This document shows, piece after piece, positions 52,231 through 60,639 of a DNA stretch of 64,000 nucleotides. A model generated the notes under the pieces. It was not told the DNA's origin, searched no databases, and worked only from the letters and a program-made list of their open reading frames with translations. The stretch covers positions 62,001-126,000 of the forward strand of contig JAJDUP010000033.1 of assembly GCA_022826565.1 (NCBI GenBank), in the 5' to 3' direction. Made by a program: the position numbers and the translations under genes. This DNA comes from Gemmatimonadota bacterium. Lineage in GTDB: Bacteria > Gemmatimonadota > Gemmatimonadetes > Longimicrobiales > Gaopeijiaceae. Within the stretch, counting starts at the first letter, position 1, and each line of letters opens with the position of its first letter.

Positions 52231-53156
52231 GCGTGCGCCAGCGCCCCCTGGGCCCGCAGCCCGGCCTTGGCCAGGCACTCGGCCAACTCGTCGTACCGCG
52301 CTTCCGGGAGCGGCCTCAGCGGCGGCCGCGGCACCCCGCCGTGATAGCCGAGCAGGTCGAGCGAACGCTTGACGCCAGCCACGCCCATTCCCCCCACCAC
52401 CGAATTGTGCAGCGCCCCGATCCGCTTCTGCAGCGCTCCCGCCGCGGCCATGTCGCCTGCCGCGAAACGCTCGCAAACCTGCGCGCACTCCCGCGGCGCC
52501 AGATTCGCCACCCCGAGGATGCCGCCCACCGCACCGATCTCGAGCGACGCGTACAGGAGCGCCCCGCTGCCCACCAGCACCTGGAAGCCCCGCTGCGTGT
52601 GTGTGACCAGCTCCGCAACCGTCTCCAGCTTCCCCCGCGAGTCCTTGATCCCGACGATGTTCTCGTGCGTCGAGAGCTCGGCGATCAGCCCGGTCGGGAA
52701 GTCCAGCGTGCTGAACCGGGTCGGCACCTGGTACAGAATGACCGGAACCTCCGAGGCATCGGCCACGGCCCGGTAGTGATCCCGCACCACCGCCGGCGTC
52801 ATCGCGCTCTTGTAGAATGCGGGCGGCTGGACGAGCACGGCGTCGGCTCCCCGCGCGGTCGCCAGGCGGGTCAGGCGCAGGGTGGTGCGCAGCGACTCGG
52901 CGCCCGTGCCCGCCACCATCAGCTGCCCCTCCGGCAGCACGTCCCGGACGACCTCCCAGGAGCGCTCGCGCTCGCCTTCGTCCAGAAAGACGGCCTCGCC
53001 GGTCGAGCCGCCGATCACCATCCCGGTCACGCCGGTGGCGGCCCACTTGCCCACGTTGCCGCGCAGCGCGACCAAGTCGACCTCGCCCGTGACGGGGTCG
53101 AAGGGGGTGGTGGTGGGGATCATCACGCCGCCGATGTCGATGCGTCTCTCGCTCAT
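52227..53156 (-). CDS. dapA: 4-hydroxy-tetrahydrodipicolinate synthase family protein
   Basis: Class I aldolase of the DHDPS/N-acetylneuraminate-lyase family. The core motifs are GVTGMVIGGSTGEAVFLDEGER (GTTGE site), VILYQVPTRF (catalytic Tyr), and ENIVGIKDSRGKLET (Schiff-base Lys). The start is ATG 53156 with GAGGAC just before it, giving 309 residues. It overlaps purA by 4 bases. The family also includes 2-keto-3-deoxygluconate and other aldolases; lysine/diaminopimelate biosynthesis is the likely role because a housekeeping operon surrounds it, but this is inference. Confidence 0.87.
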   Translation of the reverse strand: MSERRIDIGGVMIPTTTPFDPVTGEVDLVALRGNVGKWAATGVTGMVIGGSTGEAVFLDEGERERSWEVVRDVLPEGQLMVAGTGAESLRTTLRLTRLATARGADAVLVQPPAFYKSAMTPAVVRDHYRAVADASEVPVILYQVPTRFSTLDFPTGLIAELSTHENIVGIKDSRGKLETVAELVTHTQRGFQVLVGSGALLYASLEIGAVGGILGVANLAPRECAQVCERFAAGDMAAAGALQKRIGALHNSVVGGMGVAGVKRSLDLLGYHGGVPRPPLRPLPEARYDELAECLAKAGLRAQGALAHA

Positions 53157-53161
53157 GTCCT

Positions 53162-53243
53162 CAGTCTCGTTCCTGTTCGGTCTCGTTCCTGTCCTCGGTC
53201 CGGTTCCTGCCCGCAATCCGATCCTGTCCGCAGTCCGGCGTCC
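53162..53243. repeat. Imperfect tandem repeats upstream of dapA
   Basis: Five successive units of 13-18 bases (starting 53162, 53178, 53196, 53214, 53231), each with a variant of C-A/G-G/A-T-C-T/C-C/G-G followed by TTCCTGTC. They fill most of the 118-base gap between trpS and dapA and lie directly before the dapA ribosome site. Copies differ by a few bases. Read on the minus strand, each unit contains CAGGAA or a close variant, so the leader repeats ribosome-site-like sequence. Confidence 0.55.
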
Positions 53244-53274
53244 ATTTCAGGGGTTTGTGCTCGGGATCCCGGGC

Positions 53275-54318
53275 CTACGTCGCCACCGCGCGCGGAGCCC
53301 CGGGCGGAAACAGCCCCATCTTCTCCCTCGCGCGGGCCAGCGTCTCGCCCGCCATTCCCCTCGCCCGCTCCGCCATCTCCATGATGCGTGCGTCGAGGTC
53401 GGTCTCGCGGCGTAGCACATCGGCCCGGCGTTCGCGCATCTCGCCGGTCAGCGCGACCAGCGCGTCCGCCGTCTGGCCCTTCAGGTCCACGTATCGAAGA
53501 GTACCGGCAAAGTAGTCCGCGCGCATCTGGTCGGCATCGTCCGGATGACCGCAGGCGGTCAGCAGCGTCAGAAGGTTCTCGATCCCCGGGCTCACCTCCC
53601 CGCTGGGCGTGGCGCCCGAATCCGTCACCGCCGAGCGGATCTTCTTCCGCACCGACGCCTCCTCCTCGAAGAGCCCGATGTAGTGCTTCGGGCCGAGGCT
53701 CTTGCTCATCTTGCGGGTCGGGTCGGCAGTCGACATGACCTTGGGCACGTGCGTGAGCAGCGTCTCGGGCTCGGGAAAGAGGAACCCGAAACGGCTGTTG
53801 AAGCGCCGCGCGATCCCGCGGCTCAACTCGAGGTGCTGCGACTGGTCCTGGCCCACTGGCACGCAGCCCGCCCGGTACGCCAGGATGTCGGCCGCCTGGA
53901 GCACGGGGTAGAAGAGCAGCCCCGCCGAAATGAACGAGCCCTCGTCGTCCACCGAACCGTCCTTCAGCAGCGCCGACTTCTCCTTGAACTGCGTCATCCG
54001 GCTCAGATCGCCGAGCGACGTGATCGTGGCGAAGAGCCAGCAGAGTTCGCTCTGCTCCGGAACCGTTGACTGGATATACACGGTCGTCCGGTCGGGATCG
54101 ATTCCGGCCGCGAGCAGACTGACGAACATCTCCCGCGCCGAGTTCCGCAGATCCCCGGCTTCGTAGGGAGCCGTCAGCGCATGCAGGTCGACCACGCAGT
54201 AGATGCACTCCCGCTCGTCCTGCAGCCTGACCCAGTTCTTCACGGCGCCGAAGTAGTTGCCGATGGTCATCACGGCGGTGGGCTGGATGCCGGAGTAGAC
54301 GCGTGAGGGGGTGGCCAT
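53275..54318 (-). CDS. trpS: Tryptophanyl-tRNA synthetase
   Basis: Charges tRNA-Trp. The HIGH-type motif is in MTIGNYFGAVKNW, and the KMSKS loop reads RKMSKSLGP, with QDQSQHLEL (substrate pocket) in between. The ATG at 54318 (MATPSRVYSG) gives 347 residues, near the usual 330-350; the longer frame from 54399 has no supporting homology. It starts a minus-strand run of housekeeping genes. Nothing unusual was noted apart from the repeats downstream (53162-53243). Confidence 0.96.
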   Translation of the reverse strand: MATPSRVYSGIQPTAVMTIGNYFGAVKNWVRLQDERECIYCVVDLHALTAPYEAGDLRNSAREMFVSLLAAGIDPDRTTVYIQSTVPEQSELCWLFATITSLGDLSRMTQFKEKSALLKDGSVDDEGSFISAGLLFYPVLQAADILAYRAGCVPVGQDQSQHLELSRGIARRFNSRFGFLFPEPETLLTHVPKVMSTADPTRKMSKSLGPKHYIGLFEEEASVRKKIRSAVTDSGATPSGEVSPGIENLLTLLTACGHPDDADQMRADYFAGTLRYVDLKGQTADALVALTGEMRERRADVLRRETDLDARIMEMAERARGMAGETLARAREKMGLFPPGAPRAVAT

Positions 54319-54531
54319 GGTGATCGGGCGGGGTTCCTGATGCGGGAGTGACGTGCGAAGGTTCGGGCCGGAGCCGCCGGCCCGGGTCCCGGCCGACAAG
54401 CTTCGGGCAGGGCCAAGCTAACTTAGCGCAGCCCGCACGTCAGTTCGACCCTCTTATCAGTTTTGACTCCTTTTGGATGGATGAGGGCGGCGATGGCGCC
54501 GCAGGTACTCCCCACAACGGATTTCCCGGTG

Positions 54532-55413
54532 ATGACTGATCGTGACGAAGGAAGAGTTCCCACCCTCGGCGGCACGGCGCGCCCCCACCCCGAATGCGAC
54601 GACCCCGACGCCGTTGGACACCTCCTCGCGACGGCCACCGAAGCCGCGGGCGCGGCCGCCGCGATCCACGCGGAGGCCATGGGGCGCGGCGGCCAGCGCT
54701 GGGTCGACGCGAAGACCGCGCACAGCGACTTCGTGACCGACGTGGACATGGCCGCCCAGCACGCCGCGCTCGACGTGATTCGCGCACGGCACCCCGACCA
54801 CGCCATCATGGCCGAGGAGGAGGGCGGCGAGCACTCCGGCGCCCCCGACACGGGTCACATCTGGCTGGTCGACCCCCTCGACGGCACGACGAACTACATG
54901 CACGGCCACCCCTACCACGCGGCCTCGGTGGCGGTCTGGGATGCGGAAGGCCCCCTCGTCGCCGCCGTCGACGCTCAGGCGCTGGGCAGGGTGTGGACGG
55001 CCGCGCGCGGCGGGGGAGCATTCGAGAACGGCGAGCCGATCCGAGTGAGCCGCACCACCGACATCCGCGCGTACCTGCTGGGGACCGGCTTCCCCTTCAA
55101 GGCCCACGACGTCATGGACACCTACCTGCGGCAACTGGACCAGGCACTGCGGCGGACTTCGGGCGTGCGGCGAACCGGCGCGGCCGCGATCGATCTGGCC
55201 TACGTCGCCAACGGCATCCTCGACGGCTTCTGGGAGGCGCGGCTGGCGCCGTGGGACTTCGCTGCAGGGATCCTGCTCGTCACCGAGGCGGGGGGAGTGG
55301 TGGAGCGTGTCGAAGGCGGGACGGTGGACGCAGTGACAGGCTCGGTGATGGCGGCGAACTCGGTGGAGGGGATGGCAGAGCTGCGGGGTGTGCTAGATCT
55401 CCGACGCCCTTGA
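54532..55413 (+). CDS. Inositol monophosphatase family protein
   Basis: Mg-dependent phosphatase with the IMPase fold. The motifs are MAEEEGGEHSG (metal Glu), WLVDPLDGTTNYMHGHPYHA (DPxDGT, metal Asps), and LAPWDFAAGILLVTEAGG (WDxAAG). The ATG at 54532 gives 293 residues; ATGs at 54463 and 54481 would lengthen the unconserved N-terminus. Substrates in the family include myo-inositol-1-phosphate, histidinol phosphate and PAP (bisphosphates); no pathway neighbour decides which. It is divergent from trpS. Confidence 0.9.
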   Translation: MTDRDEGRVPTLGGTARPHPECDDPDAVGHLLATATEAAGAAAAIHAEAMGRGGQRWVDAKTAHSDFVTDVDMAAQHAALDVIRARHPDHAIMAEEEGGEHSGAPDTGHIWLVDPLDGTTNYMHGHPYHAASVAVWDAEGPLVAAVDAQALGRVWTAARGGGAFENGEPIRVSRTTDIRAYLLGTGFPFKAHDVMDTYLRQLDQALRRTSGVRRTGAAAIDLAYVANGILDGFWEARLAPWDFAAGILLVTEAGGVVERVEGGTVDAVTGSVMAANSVEGMAELRGVLDLRRP

Positions 55414-55440
55414 TCTCTTCAGGGCGTGCTCACGCCTGCC

Positions 55441-55503
55441 TTGACCCGGCCAGCGTGTGACATCATCATATGACTTCAGATGAAAGCATTAGAGTGATGT
55501 CAC
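55441..55503 (+). promoter_or_regulatory. Region upstream of the VapBC pair with small dyads
   Basis: TTGACC lies at 55441-55446. The dyads TCATATGA (55466-55473) and GTGA-TG-TCAC (55494-55503) precede the antitoxin start. Ribbon-helix-helix antitoxins usually bind such short inverted repeats in their own promoter, so this is a plausible operator, but no site is proven. Confidence 0.3.
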
Positions 55504-55520
55504 CGGGAACCGGAGCCACC

Positions 55521-55766
55521 ATGAAAGCCATCACACTCCGCAACGTGCCGCCCGATCTCGCCGAGGCCCTCGAGCGGGAAAAGCGGCGCCGTGGCCAGTC
55601 CTTGAACCGCACCGCGATCGAGCTGCTGAAACAGGGCCTGGGCGTGGGTTCCCCCCGCTCCAATGGCCTGGGTCGTATGGCGGGCGGATGGAGCGAGGAA
55701 GACGCCCGGGAGTTGGAACGCGTGCTGGCCCCGTTCGGAGAGATCGACCCCGAGATGTGGAAGTGA
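55521..55766 (+). CDS. VapB/FitA-like antitoxin (ribbon-helix-helix)
   Basis: 81-residue DNA-binding antitoxin. The N-terminal MKAITLRNVPPDLAEALER..QSLNRTAIELLKQGL is a FitA-type ribbon-helix-helix: a short strand and two helices that dimerise and bind the operator. The C-terminal ~35 residues (LGRMAGGWSEEDARELERVL) would wrap the toxin. The ATG has GGAG 6 bases upstream. The toxin starts inside its stop (GTGA overlap). The pair would regulate its own promoter. Confidence 0.9.
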   Translation: MKAITLRNVPPDLAEALEREKRRRGQSLNRTAIELLKQGLGVGSPRSNGLGRMAGGWSEEDARELERVLAPFGEIDPEMWK

Positions 55767-56200
55767 GCCGCTACTGCCTCGACACCTCGGCATACATCGA
55801 GTTTCTCCGCGACGAGCCGCGCGCGGTCGCGGCGATCGACGGCGCGAGCTGGATCGGTTTTCCGACGATCGCATTGGGAGAGTTGTACACCGGATTCTCG
55901 CTGCGCCGAAAGAACCACGAGCAGGAAGCGGCACGCCTCCGGGATTTCCTCGCGCACCCGGTCGTCGAGGCGATCCCGGTCGACGATCAGGTCGCCCACG
56001 AATACGGACAACTGGTCGCGGAACTGAGACGGGCCGGCACACCGCTGCCCGCCAACGACATCTGGATCGCGGCGTGCGCCGCCCGCACCTCGAGCGTCGT
56101 GCTGACCCGCGATGCCCGCTTCACGCGAATCGCGCGGGTCGGGTGCGTGGTGCTACGCCCGGGGCCGCTCACCTCCCCGCGCTACAAGAGCGTTGAATAG
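55763..56200 (+). CDS. VapC-family PIN-domain toxin
   Basis: Metal-dependent ribonuclease that, when free of antitoxin, cuts tRNA or rRNA and stops growth. The PIN acids are visible: LDTSAYIEFL (first Asp), LGELYTGFSLRRK (Glu), PANDIWIAACA (third Asp) and LTRDARF (fourth Asp). The start is GTG at 55763, in a GTGA overlap with the antitoxin stop, giving 145 residues. The last 48 bases overlap the 3' end of the convergent M14 peptidase gene. Confidence 0.92.
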   Translation: MSRYCLDTSAYIEFLRDEPRAVAAIDGASWIGFPTIALGELYTGFSLRRKNHEQEAARLRDFLAHPVVEAIPVDDQVAHEYGQLVAELRRAGTPLPANDIWIAACAARTSSVVLTRDARFTRIARVGCVVLRPGPLTSPRYKSVE

Positions 56201-58771
56201 GAGCTTGAAGGTCCCGTGCGTCTGCGCGCGGTGCTGGGCGCGGAAGCCGATCATGACGATCGTGCCGTCGCCGTGGTCGACCGAGACCATCGCCGCCTTG
56301 TTGGCGATCGCTTCCTCGCCGAGGAGCCAGCCGCTCTGCAGGATGTCGCGGTCGATGTAGGTGACGACGCGCCGCACGTCGCTGCTGCGCGCGCCGGGAA
56401 GCGTCTCGTAGACCTGGCCGCCCGCGAGGTAGGCCGCGAGGGCGCGGTCGGGCATGCCGTAGCCGAAGGGGCTCGAGGTGTCGACATCGACCTTCAGCGT
56501 CGAGCCGGGGGCCCAGAACTCGTTGCCCCACATGCCGGCCACGGCGTTGCGCACGGGTACGTCGAACTCGTCGAGGACCAGTTCGCCCGCCTGGGCGAAG
56601 GTGACCAGGGTGCCGCCGTTCTTCACGAAGGCGTCCAGCGCGGCGACGCCCTCCTCGCCGAACCCGCTCCGGTACTCGGGCGGCGTGCCCGCCGGATCCG
56701 GGCCGCGCGGGCCTCCGGCGCCCTGGATCGGGCCGAGCATCATCTGCTTCGCGTCGTTGGGGAGGATGATCACGTCCCAGCGCTCGTGCAGGTCGCCCGC
56801 CAGGATTTCCGGGTCGAAGAGGCTGGTGTACTCGAAGCCGAAGTCTTCCAGCAGCCAGCGCGTCCACCCTTCGTCCATGTTGCCGTTGTAGTAGCGCTGG
56901 TACATACCGATGCGCTGCCGCGTGACGGGGTGGCTGATGGCGGAGGCGTCGCCGTCGAGCGCGGCGAAGTCGACTCCGGTGGCCGCGGCGATTTCGGCGA
57001 GCGCGTCGGCGCCCGCGCCGGATTCGACCACGAAATCGCCGCGCTTCGCCCCCGCGCCGTCCTGCGTGACGCGCCGTACCGGGGCGTCGGCCGTGAAGAG
57101 GTGGTTGACCGCCTTGAATGCGTCGTTGAGGGTGCCGTCGATCCGGTAGCCATGCGGCGCTGAGGCGGCGACGACTCCCGCAGGCTCGATCGGGCCGGAT
57201 ACCGCCGTCAGGTCCGCCTCCACCGCTGTGCCGACGGGGTCGACCCTCACCCCCATGAACTCCGCGATCACATCGGCCGACATGTCGTAGGGGCGGATCG
57301 GGTCGCCGGACGCGGTGCGGGTGTAGCTGTTGTCCGGGTAGTACGTCTGGCCCAGGAGCCAGCGGATGACCCCGCGCTTGGGCTGCGCGAGCGACACCAC
57401 GTAGCTGCCTTCGGCGTAGACGCGGCCCTCGTGGGTGAAGGCGGTGGGCGCGCGCTCGACCGTGATGCCCTGCAGGAGCAGCTTGTCGACCATCTTGGTC
57501 ATGGTTAGGGGGTCGTGCTGCGTGGCGGGGATCACGTAGGCCTTGACGTCGCCCTCGAGCCCGCGCTGGATCTGGCGGCTCGACTTGTTGTACGCGTTGC
57601 GCAGCACGGTCTCGCGGTTCCTGGCGGCGATCTCGAGCGGCGAGAAGGTCGCCACGATCTGCCGCTCGACGATGTCGCGCACGCGCCACCAGCCGCCGGG
57701 CCACGGGTTCGGGAAGGTCGTCTGGGCCTCGTATTCGGGAAGCTGGCGCGAGCCCTGCAGCTGGTCCGGGTGCACGTAGAGCGGCGTCGCGAGGCGGGCG
57801 CTGGCCGATTCGGTGAGCATGCCGGCGATGTTGTGGAACGGGGTGATCCAGTGGAAGCCGAAGTGCCCCCAGCCCGAGTAGATCGCCGCGTTGACGGTGC
57901 CCTGGAAGCCGGCTTCCTCCATGCGGTAGGCCATGTGCGCGCCGTACCACGACATCTCGCGCCAGACGAGCGGGTCGCCCCCGGGACGGATCGGCTCGGC
58001 GTAGGGCGGCAGGTAGATGCGTGCAGTGAACGGTCCCATCTGGTGGTGGTCGATGAACGCCTGCGGGATCCACTCGCGGAACAGGATCTCGCCGCCGTAG
58101 CGCGACTCGACCGTGTTCTGCATGAAGGCGTCGCGGTTGTTGTCGTGCCCGATGTAGTGGTGGTATAGCTCGGGCGGGCTCGCGCCCTCGTACTCGGTGC
58201 CGACCCAGCGGTCGTACCACTCGTTGACGATGCCCACGCCGTCCGGATTGAAGGCCGGGATAAAGATCGAGATGGTGTTGTCGAGGATCTCGTGGATCTC
58301 GTCGTCATCGCGGGTGGCGAAGAGGTACATGACCTCGGCGGGCGTCTGGCTGCAGGCGACCTCGGTGGAGTGCAGCGCGTAGGATTGGACGAAGACGACC
58401 TTGCTGTTCGCGATCGCGTCGTCGATCTCGGCCTGGGTGTGCCCGCGGGGGTCCTGCAGGACGGCGTTCATGCGCTTGAAGTCGTCGAGGCGCGCGAGGT
58501 TGGCGGGCGACGAGACGAAGATCGAGAGGAAGGGCTCGCCGAGGGTGGATGGGCCCATGTTGACGACCTGGACGCGGTCGCTGGCGGCGTCGATGAGCTC
58601 GTAGTACTCGACCAGCTGGTCCCAGTGGGCAAGCTTGCGGTCGGCGCCCATCTGGTGGCCGAAGAAGTCTTCGGGGGAGGGGATCTGGGGGGCAGCGGGG
58701 GCCGGGGCCGCGAGGGCGAGGGTGAGGACGAATGCGATGCCGGTGAGGGTGTGACGGTTCGGTCGAGTCAT
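56153..58771 (-). CDS. Exported M14-family zinc carboxypeptidase
   Basis: Large zinc peptidase of the M14 family. A signal peptide (GIAFVLTLALAAPAPAAP) precedes the catalytic domain, which has the zinc motif HSTE in QSYALHSTEVACSQ, then NTISIFIPAFNPDGVGIVNEW (NxDG substrate region). The C-terminal half (residues ~500-870) is an additional region containing Asp/Glu/Gly-rich stretches (PNDAKQMMLGPIQG, FGEEGVAALDAFVKNGGTLV) that resembles a glutamine-amidotransferase-like or ThuA fold. The ATG at 58771 gives 872 residues. It likely trims peptides outside the cell. Overlaps the VapC tail by 48 bases. Confidence 0.9.
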   Translation of the reverse strand: MTRPNRHTLTGIAFVLTLALAAPAPAAPQIPSPEDFFGHQMGADRKLAHWDQLVEYYELIDAASDRVQVVNMGPSTLGEPFLSIFVSSPANLARLDDFKRMNAVLQDPRGHTQAEIDDAIANSKVVFVQSYALHSTEVACSQTPAEVMYLFATRDDDEIHEILDNTISIFIPAFNPDGVGIVNEWYDRWVGTEYEGASPPELYHHYIGHDNNRDAFMQNTVESRYGGEILFREWIPQAFIDHHQMGPFTARIYLPPYAEPIRPGGDPLVWREMSWYGAHMAYRMEEAGFQGTVNAAIYSGWGHFGFHWITPFHNIAGMLTESASARLATPLYVHPDQLQGSRQLPEYEAQTTFPNPWPGGWWRVRDIVERQIVATFSPLEIAARNRETVLRNAYNKSSRQIQRGLEGDVKAYVIPATQHDPLTMTKMVDKLLLQGITVERAPTAFTHEGRVYAEGSYVVSLAQPKRGVIRWLLGQTYYPDNSYTRTASGDPIRPYDMSADVIAEFMGVRVDPVGTAVEADLTAVSGPIEPAGVVAASAPHGYRIDGTLNDAFKAVNHLFTADAPVRRVTQDGAGAKRGDFVVESGAGADALAEIAAATGVDFAALDGDASAISHPVTRQRIGMYQRYYNGNMDEGWTRWLLEDFGFEYTSLFDPEILAGDLHERWDVIILPNDAKQMMLGPIQGAGGPRGPDPAGTPPEYRSGFGEEGVAALDAFVKNGGTLVTFAQAGELVLDEFDVPVRNAVAGMWGNEFWAPGSTLKVDVDTSSPFGYGMPDRALAAYLAGGQVYETLPGARSSDVRRVVTYIDRDILQSGWLLGEEAIANKAAMVSVDHGDGTIVMIGFRAQHRAQTHGTFKLLFNALVARGGERPRA

Positions 58772-58857
58772 GGGATGCTGTCCGTGCATGGCGTTTGGGA
58801 ATCGGGACCGATGGAATCTGGGGGGAAACGGGCGATTGTGCGCAAGCTTGTTCTCCG

Positions 58858-59712
58858 TTACCGCCCCGCCGCCGCCCTCCCCGCCGTCGCGGCGGCCGCA
58901 TCGCTGACGATGAACATCCGGAAGCCCTGCTCGATGCGCTCGGCGATGTCGTCCACGCCGGCGGTGATGCCGCACGGCACCTCGTGGGCCTGGCAGGAGG
59001 CGAGGATGGTCTGGATTGCGGCCTCCACCGCATCCATGTCGCCCTCGTAGGATCGGCGCAGGTCGCCCGGGCCCGCGAAGACCACGCTGACGCCCTCCGT
59101 GCCCATGATCTCGTCGACCGCTTCGACGCCGCTCCGGTCCTCGACGATGAGGATGCTGAAGAGCGAGCCCGACGGATCGCCGGGCCAGTGGTCGTCGCCC
59201 ATCGCGGCAACGGCGGCGGCCGCGTCTTCGGCCGACTCCACATGCGGGAAGACGATCGCGCGCACGCCCGCGCCCAGCGCTTCGGCGACATTCGCCTGCG
59301 CCGCTTCGACGCCGTTGCGGATCGGCGGGATGCGCAGGACCAGGGGATGAGGCGGCTCGGTTCCGGAGCCCTCCACGATCCCCTCCATGTAAACTTTAGT
59401 TGTCATTATGTCAAATGGACCTGACTCCAGGGAGTAGAACACGAAGTCGAGTTCGCGGTTCTGGCCCATGAGCGCGCCCTGCTCGCGGGTGGTCGGTCCC
59501 GGGAAGATGCCGAAGGCGGGCTCGCCGGCGGCGATCAGGTTGACCACGGCGGACGGGCTGGGCTGGGCGGATACGGTTGCGGCTGCATCCGCGGCGGCAC
59601 CCGGATCGGGCTCCTCGCTCTGTTCGGGGGTGGAGCATGCGGCGGCCGTCAGGGCCGCGGCGACGGTTGTCATCAGAGCGAAGAGCGAAGTGCGTGACTG
59701 CGTGCGGGGCAT
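58858..59712 (-). CDS. HpcH/HpaI aldolase-fold protein with a lipoprotein signal
   Basis: 284 residues from ATG 59712. The N-terminus is a lipoprotein signal peptide (LFALMTTVAAALTAAACSTPEQ) with the lipobox TAAAC, followed by an Asp/Ala-rich linker. The rest matches the HpcH/HpaI aldolase/citrate-lyase fold: LVLRIPPIRNG (catalytic-type Arg), IVFPHVESAEDA, ILIVEDRSGVEAVDEI (metal Glu), and FAGPGDLRRSYEGD (metal Asp). Known members are cytoplasmic class II aldolases that cleave 2-keto-3-deoxy acids; an exported, lipid-anchored version is unusual. It contains the in-gene AT-rich motif copy 4. It lies 86 bases upstream of the M14 gene. Confidence 0.82.
   Translation of the reverse strand: MPRTQSRTSLFALMTTVAAALTAAACSTPEQSEEPDPGAAADAAATVSAQPSPSAVVNLIAAGEPAFGIFPGPTTREQGALMGQNRELDFVFYSLESGPFDIMTTKVYMEGIVEGSGTEPPHPLVLRIPPIRNGVEAAQANVAEALGAGVRAIVFPHVESAEDAAAAVAAMGDDHWPGDPSGSLFSILIVEDRSGVEAVDEIMGTEGVSVVFAGPGDLRRSYEGDMDAVEAAIQTILASCQAHEVPCGITAGVDDIAERIEQGFRMFIVSDAAAATAGRAAAGR
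59388..59413. repeat. AT-rich motif, copy 4, inside the aldolase-fold gene
   Basis: TGTAAAC, six bases, TGTCA, TTA, TGTCA: same spacing as copies 1-3 but with a diverged right half. It lies in the coding sequence (minus strand reads DIMTTKVYM) and stands out because it uses several AT-rich codons (ATA, ATG, ACA, ACT, AAA, GTT) in a gene that otherwise uses GC-ending codons. Confidence 0.4.
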
Positions 59713-59975
59713 GAGGTCCTGGCCTTGGCTGCTTGTGAAATGGATCACGAGGGACTTGCCGGTTCGGGGCGCGGAGGGTCCTGGGCATGGGTCGACCGGC
59801 TGGTCGGGCGGAAAGAGTAGCCCTCGCGCGCGGGGCGCGACAGAAGCCGGGGCGGTGCGCCCGCGGCACCGACGGACCGTCCCATCTGGTTCCACCGCGC
59901 AAAGGAGCATACCTTTTCGCTCCGACAACGACCAGACGACGAAACGTCAATCTCTTGCCCCAAGGAGCAAAGACA

Positions 59976-60623
59976 ATGGCCAACGCGAAGTTCGTGATCA
60001 CCGCGGCCCTTGCAACCGCCGCGCTGGCGGCTGCCGCACCCATCTCGGCGCAGAGCGCTGCCCACCGCCACATCGGGCACGTCGGCGACATGTTCAACGG
60101 AACCCCGGACAACGTGGGGCTGCTCGCCGCGGCCCAGGCCGAGGCCGAAGTCGCGGCCGCGCATGCTGGATACGCCGCCGGATCCGAGGATCTCGGCGGA
60201 ATCCAGCGCCACATCGTTCATGTGCTGCACGCGGTCGATCCGTCCACTTCCGAGCGGGGGCCCGGCCGGGGCTACGGGCTCGCGAGGGCGGCCAGCGGCT
60301 GTGCGGGCCACATCGGAATGGCCGGCGAGTCGGACGATGCGTCCGATGCCGTCAAGGCCCACTCGACCCACGTGGGCACGAGTTGCTCGAACGTGGCGGC
60401 GTGGGCGGAGAGCATCGCCGAGAAAGCGGCTGAAGTGGCGGCGGCCACCGACATGGCAGCGGCGAAGGCGCTCGCGGACGAGATCGTGGCGATGCTGGAT
60501 GCGATCGTGAATGGCACCGACGCCGATGGCAACGGCCGGGTGTCCTGGGGCGAGGGCGAAGGCGGTCTCGCGCAGGCGGCCACGCATCTGCGGCTGATGA
60601 AGGAGGCCGAGGGGCTGGGTTAA
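59976..60623 (+). CDS. Exported protein with repeated His motifs, unknown function
   Basis: 215 residues from ATG 59976 (AAGGAG 8 bases upstream) with a signal peptide (ITAALATAALAAAAPISAQ). The mature part has Ala-rich helices with recurring His-containing motifs (HRHIGHVGDMF, HIVHVLHAV, CAGHIGMA, HSTHVGTSCSN) and two Cys. The pattern may bind haem or metal, but no CxxCH haem site is present, and I recognise no family. A monohaem cytochrome gene starts 16 bases after its stop, so the two are probably translated together and may work as an electron or metal pair. Confidence 0.72.
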   Translation: MANAKFVITAALATAALAAAAPISAQSAAHRHIGHVGDMFNGTPDNVGLLAAAQAEAEVAAAHAGYAAGSEDLGGIQRHIVHVLHAVDPSTSERGPGRGYGLARAASGCAGHIGMAGESDDASDAVKAHSTHVGTSCSNVAAWAESIAEKAAEVAAATDMAAAKALADEIVAMLDAIVNGTDADGNGRVSWGEGEGGLAQAATHLRLMKEAEGLG

Positions 60624-60639
60624 CCACCTCGAGACTTCC

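Noticed and set aside
52231..53046. N-terminal extension of purA over dapA
   Set aside because: The GTGA overlap at 52227-52230 and the family N-terminus place the start at 52230.
55461..55503. Mobile-element ends around VapBC
   Set aside because: No target-site duplication or terminal inverted repeats were found; only short dyads, which fit an operator.
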